This document shows positions 14,054 through 20,837 of a stretch of DNA of 27,003 nucleotides, one piece after another. The notes beneath the pieces are model-generated. The model worked only from the letters and a program-made list of their open reading frames with translations. It had not been told where the DNA came from and did not search any database. The stretch is from Fidelibacterota bacterium SCGC AAA003-L08 (lineage in GTDB: Bacteria > Fidelibacterota > Marinisomatia > SCGC-AAA003-L08 > D37C17): assembly GCA_000405805.1 (NCBI GenBank), contig ASPJ01000015.1, forward strand, positions 1 through 27,003, read 5' to 3'. Both the position numbers and the translations under genes were made by a program. Each line of letters opens with the position of its first letter. Within the stretch, counting starts at the first letter, position 1.

Positions 14054-16777
14054 TTATTTTACTAACATTATTTTCTGAACATTTAAATCAGTTCCAATTT
14101 CAGTATTAATGAAATATACACCACTTGCAATTTGAGAAGCATCCCAAGTTACTGAGTGAGAACCTGCATTTAAATTACTTTCAGTAATAACATCAACTAA
14201 TTGTCCCATGACATTAAATACTTTAACAGAAACATTAGCATCTGTATCTAAGACAATATCAATAGCAGTTGATGGATTGAATGGATTTGGATATGCATTA
14301 CTTATTGTATAAGCAACAGGCATATTCATTTCAACATTCACATAAGTATTTCCATCTGACGAAGCCATTACTTCATCAACAGTGAAAGTACCTGTAGCTG
14401 TAAATAAATTTCCAGTTCCAGGATTAACCACTATTAATGTAGTTTTATTGCCATCAGTATTATAATCAGCAACCAAAGCATCATTTGTAAGCTCGATTGA
14501 GAAGTCATCACCATGGACTAAAGTCATTTGGATTGCACCAACATAACCATTAGCATCGAATGTTACTTCATTCGAAAACTTGTTAATTTGAATGTTTGTT
14601 GCATCAGCTGAGCGACTATTACCTAAAATAACATTTACAGTAAGAACAACGTCAAGCACATTTAAACTACCATCTCCATTAGAGTCAGCATTACATGCAC
14701 CTGAATCTGTTAAACTGCCATTACCAAGTATAAAGGCTACGGTTCCAACAACATCAAGCACATTTAAGTTACCATCATTATTTGAGTCACCATCATTAGC
14801 ACAATCGCTACCACCAAGCTCATTGAATTCGATTACAACTTGTCTAACTTCGATTTCAGGAATACATGTTGGAGTAAAGTGGAAGCTTAAACGACCAGAA
14901 CAATCACTAGGATCAGCATCAGATAAACATGTTACATCCATATTATGTCCACCATCATCTTCTAACCACGCAGGATTAAAATATCCAGCACCTATACATG
15001 TTGCAACATCCATACCATAAGCAGCACATGTTGCAGCACCTTGCTGAGCAAGAACACCATGAGCGGTAACGAAGTTGCTATATGCAGCAGAGCCACCACT
15101 TGGATCCATTACATAAACATCTGTTGCAACATCAACACCAGCAACACAACTATCAATAAAATATGCACCATAAGCAGGACAAGACATTCCGACTACTCCA
15201 GCAGCCATTGCATCTAATTCAGCTATTGTTCCTGGGTCACCTGCAGCAAACATTGCAGCATAATAAGCCGCCGTATCAGGACAAGTAGCACCATTAAGCA
15301 ATAGAGCATATTCATTTAAAGTATCAGTACTAAAACCTGCTGCGAAAACACCACAATCACCACCAGCTTGTGCATCGCCAATACCACCAGCTAAACAGCA
15401 AAGTGAAGTACCACCAGAATCTGCACAAGAAGTTGATGCATAAGCTACAGCACAAGCACAATCACCTGCACAAGCAGCGTCATATGATGCACCAATATCA
15501 GTACAAGTCATACCACCAAGACCCATAGCAATACTTTCTTCAACAGTTGCTGGACCACCTGCACCTTCACATGCAGCAGCTACAGCAATAGTTACACCAT
15601 AATATGCACATGCTCCTGCAAAGTCATCACCATTTGCCTGTTCAACACATCCACCATAGACAGTATTAGCAACACCTCCGACAGCTTCACATTGTGCAGC
15701 AACACCTGCAGTAACAGCATCATAACAACCACCTTCAATGCCTGCAAGAACAGTATCATAGCATTGCCCTGTAACTCCATCCGCAATAGGACCAGTTACA
15801 TCACCAGCAACAGCTTGCCCATCTAAATTTCCATATATAGAACATGGACCAGCACCACCACCACCATCAACAATAAAATAAGTAGCTGAAGGGATTACAG
15901 GAAGACCGAAAGTACGATCAAAATCACCATCAAATCCATCTTCATCATTACCTATTTGATCACCAAAACCTGATTCAGAAGCATCACCATCAATAGCATG
16001 CCATTCAGCAAAACCATCTGGATTTGTTTCATTTGCGACTACACCTGCACCAGAAATTTGAGATGGACCAACATCACCAATAGTTATCCAACCACCATGT
16101 AAACCTGGAAGTGGTGTATTAGCAGGATAAACATCTCCTGTAGGATAATTAATTTGAGTTGGAATTGAAACTGGAGCTAATTCATCACCAGTAAATGGAG
16201 TCATATCTGCACCATATTGATTATAATAAGCAGCTCCACCTTGTGGAAAATAGTCAAATACCAATGCTTCATCTAAAGAAAGACCACCATAAGTACCACC
16301 TGCATAAGCACGTGCACTAATTGAAGGTAATCCAATCATATTAGTCATAGGCAATGGACTTTGTCCAGTAGCACTTTGATTTGAAGTAAAACCCATATCA
16401 TCAGTAATTGGTAAAACCTGAACGGATGATACACAATTTTCTTCATTAACATCTGGATAGAAACTACCAGCTGCTAAAGATGCAGTACAGTCTTCATTAA
16501 AGTTAACATTTAAGTTAACACCTATCGCACCAAGAATATCTTCATTATATGGACCACTATGTGTTCCATAGAATAGATCTCCAGCATTGATAGTTTGAAG
16601 AACAAGATGAACACCTAAACCATAAATATCATCAACAGCAACATCTGTTGGTTGTCGTGCGATATCATAATATTGAACATCAAGAGCTGTTACTTTATAA
16701 TTGCCTACAACATCACATTGGGCATAAATCATAGTAGCCATTGTAACGATCGCAATTAAACTAGTTATTTTTTTCAT
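14054..16777 (-). CDS. Secreted Ala/Gly/Cys-rich protein with dockerin pair and C-terminal sorting tail
   Basis: A 907-residue exported protein. ATG at 16777 is chosen over the GTG at 16783 because AGGAGG lies 7 bases upstream of the ATG but only 1 base from the GTG. The signal peptide MKKITSLIAIVTMATMIYAQ ends near AQ. Residues about 20-300 and 600-650 match the sorting-tail protein at 4086-6161 (EWHAIDG about 257; SDCSGR...TPTCIP about 622). Between them (about 310-610) lies an insert very rich in Ala, Gly, Cys and Tyr (AAYYAAMFAAGD, CPAYGAYF, CAAYGMDVATC). Two dockerin-like repeats follow (about 662-715: DSNNDGNLNVLDVV, DSNGDGSLNVLDVV), then a cohesin-like stretch (about 725-810) and the YPNPFNPS tail (about 822-907). 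Strong Shine-Dalgarno and terminator, plus cheap Ala/Gly content, suggest high expression. Function unknown. Confidence 0.9.
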   Translation of the reverse strand: MKKITSLIAIVTMATMIYAQCDVVGNYKVTALDVQYYDIARQPTDVAVDDIYGLGVHLVLQTINAGDLFYGTHSGPYNEDILGAIGVNLNVNFNEDCTASLAAGSFYPDVNEENCVSSVQVLPITDDMGFTSNQSATGQSPLPMTNMIGLPSISARAYAGGTYGGLSLDEALVFDYFPQGGAAYYNQYGADMTPFTGDELAPVSIPTQINYPTGDVYPANTPLPGLHGGWITIGDVGPSQISGAGVVANETNPDGFAEWHAIDGDASESGFGDQIGNDEDGFDGDFDRTFGLPVIPSATYFIVDGGGGAGPCSIYGNLDGQAVAGDVTGPIADGVTGQCYDTVLAGIEGGCYDAVTAGVAAQCEAVGGVANTVYGGCVEQANGDDFAGACAYYGVTIAVAAACEGAGGPATVEESIAMGLGGMTCTDIGASYDAACAGDCACAVAYASTSCADSGGTSLCCLAGGIGDAQAGGDCGVFAAGFSTDTLNEYALLLNGATCPDTAAYYAAMFAAGDPGTIAELDAMAAGVVGMSCPAYGAYFIDSCVAGVDVATDVYVMDPSGGSAAYSNFVTAHGVLAQQGAATCAAYGMDVATCIGAGYFNPAWLEDDGGHNMDVTCLSDADPSDCSGRLSFHFTPTCIPEIEVRQVVIEFNELGGSDCANDGDSNNDGNLNVLDVVGTVAFILGNGSLTDSGACNADSNGDGSLNVLDVVLTVNVILGNSRSADATNIQINKFSNEVTFDANGYVGAIQMTLVHGDDFSIELTNDALVADYNTDGNKTTLIVVNPGTGNLFTATGTFTVDEVMASSDGNTYVNVEMNMPVAYTISNAYPNPFNPSTAIDIVLDTDANVSVKVFNVMGQLVDVITESNLNAGSHSVTWDASQIASGVYFINTEIGTDLNVQKIMLVK

Positions 16778-16784
16778 TATCACT

Positions 16785-16790
16785 CCTCCT
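16785..16790 (-). promoter_or_regulatory. Strong Shine-Dalgarno fixing the ATG start at 16777
   Basis: The minus strand reads AGGAGG 7 bases before ATG 16777, a full six-base match to the anti-Shine-Dalgarno. It is the best ribosome site in the window and rules out the GTG six bases upstream. Confidence 0.9.
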
Positions 16791-16864
16791 TATTGAGTTA
16801 TTAATTACTAGTAACTTTTTTTATTACACTAAATTTTCTTTACTCACCCTAAAATAAGCAAATT

Positions 16865-16893
16865 AAAATACTAATATTATTGATATTATTCAA
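16865..16893 (-). promoter_or_regulatory. Possible promoter of the Ala/Cys-rich secreted protein gene
   Basis: On the minus strand TTGAAT (16893-16888) and TATTTT (16870-16865) are 17 bases apart, leaving a leader of about 80 bases before the ATG at 16777. The 168-base gap 16784-16951 holds nothing else I can support. The match is visual, and the region is so AT-rich that chance -10 boxes are common. Confidence 0.35.
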
Positions 16894-16951
16894 GTGAAAA
16901 ATATAGAATGCTCGATGTAGATATTAGTTGATGTGTTCTGCGTCACATTTT

Positions 16952-18973
16952 TTAGACTGATGATTCGATGGAATCACTTACAATTTCAGCAATATCTTGA
17001 ACCTTCATTGTATTTTCATTGCCAGTTACTTTCATTGCATCATCCATCATAATGGTACAAAAAGAGCAGGCAGTTGCAACGGTGGTTGCCCCTGTTTCCA
17101 TAGCTTGATTAAAACGATTTACATTAACCCTTTCACCTTCATTTATTTCATGCCACATATTCCCTCCACCAGCACCACAGCACATACTGCTTTCCTTATT
17201 TTCTTTCATTTCTATAATATTTTCTATATTAGTAACTTTTTTCAATATATTCCGAGGCTCATTATATATTTTATTATGCCTGCCAAGATAACATGGATCA
17301 TGAAATGTTATTGTTTCATCAGAGTTAATATTAGTTTTAAGCTTTCCTGTGGATATTAATTCTTCGATTAATTCAGTATGATGAACAACTTCATAATTGC
17401 CTCCAAAATCAGGATATTCATTTAAAATTGTATGCATACAATGTGGGCAAGATGCAACAATCTTGTTAAACTTATATTTACTCATTGTTTCTATATTTTG
17501 TTTTGCGAGGGTTTCAAATAGATATTCCTCCCCAAGTCTTCTTGCTGAATCTCCAGTACAAGTTTCTTCTTTGCCTAAGACAGCATAGTCTATATCTGCA
17601 GTTTCTAGAATTTTCAACATACTAAGTGCAATATTTTGATTCCGCGGATCATATGACCCTGCACATCCAACCCAGTACAGTATATCTACTTCATTTTTTT
17701 CTTCTAAAGTTGGAGGTTTAAAATCACTCTGTTCTGTCCATTTCAATCGATCTTCTTTTGAGAATCCCCATGGGTTACCATTCTGCATAGTTTTTTCTAA
17801 ACTCTCTTTAGCTTGTGTAGGTGGCTTTCCTTCAGAAAGGACTAAATGTCGTCTCATATCAATTATAGTTGGCACATGTTCAATTAATACTGGACACTCT
17901 TCCATGCATGCTCCACAAGTAGTGCATGACCAAAGCTCTGTTTCTGATATAAACCCTCCAATTAAATCATCAGTTTTATTATTGTTAATAGTTTCAGAAT
18001 ACAGTTTGTCTCTTATATCCGTAATTATTTTCATAGGTGATAGAGGTTTGCCAGCACGAGTTGCAGGACAAACTGATGAACATCGAGCACATTCAGTGCA
18101 TGAGACACTATCTAATAATTGTTTCCAAGAAAAATCCTTAACATTACTAGCTCCAAGGCTGATATTTTCAATATCAGAATCAGGGTTTTCCATTATTTCA
18201 GATATATTCATAGATTTTATTAAACCATGTTTTTTTCGATTTGTTAATGTTATATTAGCAATAGCTGCAATCACATGAAACATTTTTGTCATTGGTATTA
18301 ATGAAATAAATATTAATGATGTAATTGCATGTCCCCACCACATATATGGTTTTAAATAAATCCAATTTGATAGACTTGTTGTTTTTGATATAGCATATCC
18401 CACCCATGACCAATGAGCAGTGATTGGATTTTCAATTGCTAGTCGAGAAGCTTCTGTAAGAAATCCTCCAATACTTAAAAATATGAGAAAGAATAAGATT
18501 CCTGAATCTCCTAAAAAAGTTCCTCTACCAGAAAAATTATTTTGAGGTAATATGTTGGGCTTAATATAATGTCTTCTTATAAGAGCCATAAAACAACCTG
18601 CTATTAACATTATACCACCTGTATCATTTATAAATGCAAACCATGGAGTATCAAATCCCGGGAGGTAATCTGTAAACCATCCTCTAGCTGTAAAAAAATC
18701 AACTGTTGTTGCAAATACTAACTCAATAAAACCCCAACCAATTAAAAAATGCATAATAGATGCATATGTAAAACGTTTTGAGTATACTTTTTTTTGTCCG
18801 ACTCCAAAGCTTAGAGAGTTATATAGTTGTGATAGAAAATTAAATGGCCGGCTATCAGGCTTTCCAATTTGAATTGTAAATAATCTTCGAAGATTATAAG
18901 CCATATAAAACATGGAAATTAATGCAAAAATATAAAATAATTGAGGAACATTATGAGAATGTTCTGGATTCAT
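16952..18973 (-). CDS. Membrane Fe-S oxidoreductase, ETF:(methyl)menaquinone oxidoreductase type
   Basis: A 673-residue protein. The N-terminal about 270 residues carry several hydrophobic helices with conserved-looking His residues, like a NarI-type cytochrome b subunit. Two four-cysteine 4Fe-4S motifs follow: CTECARCSSVCP (about 287-299) and CTTCGACMEECP (about 348-360). The C-terminal half has two CCG (DUF224/HdrD-type) domains: VGCAGSYDPRN with ETCTGDSARRLG (about 430-475) and CPHC (about 510), then DPCYLGRHNKIYNEPR with MCCGAGGGNMW (about 558-605). This architecture matches the ETF-linked membrane oxidoreductases (EMO; DUF224 protein; mycobacterial EtfD) that pass electrons from ETF to the quinone pool. 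It starts 8 bases after etfA ends, which supports that partnership directly. HdrD/GlpC-like proteins are the alternative but lack the fused membrane part. Confidence 0.85.
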   Translation of the reverse strand: MNPEHSHNVPQLFYIFALISMFYMAYNLRRLFTIQIGKPDSRPFNFLSQLYNSLSFGVGQKKVYSKRFTYASIMHFLIGWGFIELVFATTVDFFTARGWFTDYLPGFDTPWFAFINDTGGIMLIAGCFMALIRRHYIKPNILPQNNFSGRGTFLGDSGILFFLIFLSIGGFLTEASRLAIENPITAHWSWVGYAISKTTSLSNWIYLKPYMWWGHAITSLIFISLIPMTKMFHVIAAIANITLTNRKKHGLIKSMNISEIMENPDSDIENISLGASNVKDFSWKQLLDSVSCTECARCSSVCPATRAGKPLSPMKIITDIRDKLYSETINNNKTDDLIGGFISETELWSCTTCGACMEECPVLIEHVPTIIDMRRHLVLSEGKPPTQAKESLEKTMQNGNPWGFSKEDRLKWTEQSDFKPPTLEEKNEVDILYWVGCAGSYDPRNQNIALSMLKILETADIDYAVLGKEETCTGDSARRLGEEYLFETLAKQNIETMSKYKFNKIVASCPHCMHTILNEYPDFGGNYEVVHHTELIEELISTGKLKTNINSDETITFHDPCYLGRHNKIYNEPRNILKKVTNIENIIEMKENKESSMCCGAGGGNMWHEINEGERVNVNRFNQAMETGATTVATACSFCTIMMDDAMKVTGNENTMKVQDIAEIVSDSIESSV

Positions 18974-18981
18974 TTATTTAC

Positions 18982-19938
18982 CTATGATTGATGATTTTTA
19001 ATTAACTCAGTTAATTTAGGAACTATTTCAAATAAATCACCAACAATTCCATAGTCAGCAATTTCAAATATTGGTGCATTAGGATCTTTATTTATGGCCA
19101 TTATGTTATCTGACCCCTTCATACCAACTTGATGCTGAATAGCTCCAGATATACCAATTGCTAGATATAATTTTGGGGAAACTACTTGGCCAGAGGAACC
19201 TACTTGTCGTTCATGAGGCAACCAACCATAGTCAACGACAGGCCTTGAAGAACCAAGTTCAGCAGATAAACTTTCACTCAATTCTTTAACTAAATGCATA
19301 TGTTCTTCCTTTGAAATTCCTCTGCCAACTGATACAATTATTTCAGCACTAGACAAATCAACTTCACCTTTAGATTCTTTAAATTTATCTAAAGGTCGGA
19401 TACTTTCAGTATTTATATTTAGATTTAATGATTTTTCATGAGTATCTGAAGTTCCTTCTTTAATTTCATCAGCTCTAAATGCTCCAGATTGAAAAGATAC
19501 AATAACAGGACTTTTAGCAAGAATATCAGCATTTACCTTCCCTTGGTACATTTGTTTTGTTAGTAGAACCCCATCTTCTTCTTTGACAATATTTATGCAA
19601 TCAGAAACAAAAGGTATATTAAGCCTAGCACTTAATCTTGGAGCCCAGTCTCTAGTTTGATAAGTATGAGAAAATATTATAATATCAGGACTCAGTTCAC
19701 TAATCATTGATTCCATTATGCAAATATATTCTAGTGGGTTAAATTTTCGAATATCAGTTATCAGATGATTTATATTGACTTCATAAGTTTCCAGCTCACC
19801 TTGAACTGATGAATCTAGAAATAAAGTATCTATAGAATCATCTGCAGTATTCAATACAGCTTGAATACCAGAAATAGATTCCGTACATGAACGTAATATT
19901 TTATTATCTTCAGTTTGTATGAATATTAATGCTTTCAT
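18982..19938 (-). CDS. etfA: Electron transfer flavoprotein subunit alpha
   Basis: A 318-residue protein of normal EtfA length. The C-terminal FAD-binding domain is clear: RPVVDYGWLPHERQVGSSGQ, LYLAIGISGAIQHQVGMKGS, then INKDPNAPIFEIADYGIVGD and LFEIVPKLTELI. The more variable N-terminal half (1 to about 190) resembles the EtfB fold. EtfAB takes electrons from acyl-CoA-type dehydrogenases and delivers them to a membrane acceptor. Its start overlaps the etfB stop (ATGA), and the Fe-S oxidoreductase follows 8 bases after its stop. VGSSG replaces the more common VGQTG at the FAD loop, a modest change. No dehydrogenase gene is in the window, so the electron donor is not known. Confidence 0.93.
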   Translation of the reverse strand: MKALIFIQTEDNKILRSCTESISGIQAVLNTADDSIDTLFLDSSVQGELETYEVNINHLITDIRKFNPLEYICIMESMISELSPDIIIFSHTYQTRDWAPRLSARLNIPFVSDCINIVKEEDGVLLTKQMYQGKVNADILAKSPVIVSFQSGAFRADEIKEGTSDTHEKSLNLNINTESIRPLDKFKESKGEVDLSSAEIIVSVGRGISKEEHMHLVKELSESLSAELGSSRPVVDYGWLPHERQVGSSGQVVSPKLYLAIGISGAIQHQVGMKGSDNIMAINKDPNAPIFEIADYGIVGDLFEIVPKLTELIKNHQS

Positions 19939-20702
19939 AATACTTTTATTTCATTTGCCAGAATATTAACAATAGTTGAGGCGATTTCCTCGGGTGCTCC
20001 ATTTATAAATTGAGTTTCTTTAGATTTAGAAGGAATATATAATTTTTCTAAGGATAAGAATGGAGTATACCCAGAAATATCGAGTTCGATTTTTTCTACG
20101 GGTTTATTCTTTGCCATCATAATTCCTCTTAATGCAGCATACCTAGGGGTATTAATTCCGGACTGAATAGTTAATGATGTAGGAAAATTTAATTCAGTCC
20201 ATTGAAACCAGCCACTTTCTAACTCTTGTTTAACCTTTATTGTTGAATCATCAATCATTTCAGTTGACATAACTAGAGATGCGTGTGAAGTATTTAGCAT
20301 TTCGGCAATTAGTAGTCCTAGTTGGCAATTACCTGAATCATCAGATTGCAAACCAGATAGTATGATATCAAATTTTTCAGATTTAATATTATCTGTAATA
20401 ATTTTAGCCACATTTAAAATATCAATGTAATGAGGCTTGGTATTTATTATAAAAATCCCTCGATCAGCACCTTTAGCAAGAGCTGTTTTAATTATTCCAT
20501 TGGATGATTCATTACCAAACGTACATACAACTACTTCACCTCCATGTTTTTCTTTTAAAAGTAGAGCTTCTTCAAGTGCGTAGTTATCACTTTCATTAAT
20601 AATATTTGTAATATTAGTGGAATCAATAGTCTTTGAATCTGAATTAATTCTTATTTTACTATCTTTATCGGGGACTTGTTTTATTAGTACACAAATTTTC
20701 AT
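19935..20702 (-). CDS. etfB: Electron transfer flavoprotein subunit beta
   Basis: A 255-residue protein of normal EtfB length. The opening MKICVLIKQVPDKDSKIRIN is the classic EtfB N-terminus, followed by NESDNYALEEALLLKEKHGG, FGNESSNGIIKTALAKGADR and an SGLQSDDSGNCQLGLLIAEM nucleotide-binding region. LTIQSGINTPRYAALRGIMMAK near residue 190 matches the conserved PRYxxLxxxMxAKxKP motif. It forms a heterodimer with EtfA and binds AMP (or a second FAD in bifurcating types; I cannot tell which from sight). It is the first gene of the etfB-etfA-Fe-S oxidoreductase operon, and its stop overlaps the etfA start. No obvious Shine-Dalgarno precedes the ATG. Confidence 0.93.
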   Translation of the reverse strand: MKICVLIKQVPDKDSKIRINSDSKTIDSTNITNIINESDNYALEEALLLKEKHGGEVVVCTFGNESSNGIIKTALAKGADRGIFIINTKPHYIDILNVAKIITDNIKSEKFDIILSGLQSDDSGNCQLGLLIAEMLNTSHASLVMSTEMIDDSTIKVKQELESGWFQWTELNFPTSLTIQSGINTPRYAALRGIMMAKNKPVEKIELDISGYTPFLSLEKLYIPSKSKETQFINGAPEEIASTIVNILANEIKVL

Positions 20703-20786
20703 TATTAAGCTACTATTAGTTCCTTATTTCTCATTATTAAACGTTCAAAAATTTAAGCAAATTTACTGTTTGTTTCATTACAAATT

Positions 20787-20796
20787 ATTATATAAT
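20787..20796. promoter_or_regulatory. Symmetric -10-like box in the etfB / DUF5916 divergent gap
   Basis: ATTATATAAT is a perfect 10-base palindrome that contains TATAAT on both strands, in the 135-base gap between divergent etfB and the DUF5916 gene. It is 41 bases before the plus-strand start and 84 bases before etfB. A TTG-containing -35 candidate (20770-20775) has a short 15-base spacer on the plus strand, and the minus-strand -35 is poor. It could be a shared bidirectional promoter. Confidence 0.35.
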
Positions 20797-20822
20797 ATCT
20801 AAAATAATTACATACATACTTT

Positions 20823-20827
20823 AGGAG
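20823..20827 (+). promoter_or_regulatory. Shine-Dalgarno supporting a TTG start for the DUF5916 gene
   Basis: AGGAG lies 10 bases before TTG at 20838. No ATG or GTG lies in frame near the signal peptide, so this site decides the TTG start. Confidence 0.7.
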
Positions 20828-20837
20828 AGTTTAATTT

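Noticed and set aside
14592..15020. Plus-strand open frame of 142 codons rich in Ser and Pro
   Set aside because: Antisense to the Ala/Cys-rich and dockerin part of a gene with strong start and stop evidence.
16929..16955. Hairpin ATGTG-ttctgcgt-CACAT followed by T residues, as a terminator
   Set aside because: Only a five-base stem, and the T run follows on the plus strand while the etf operon ends on the minus strand; not convincing in either direction.
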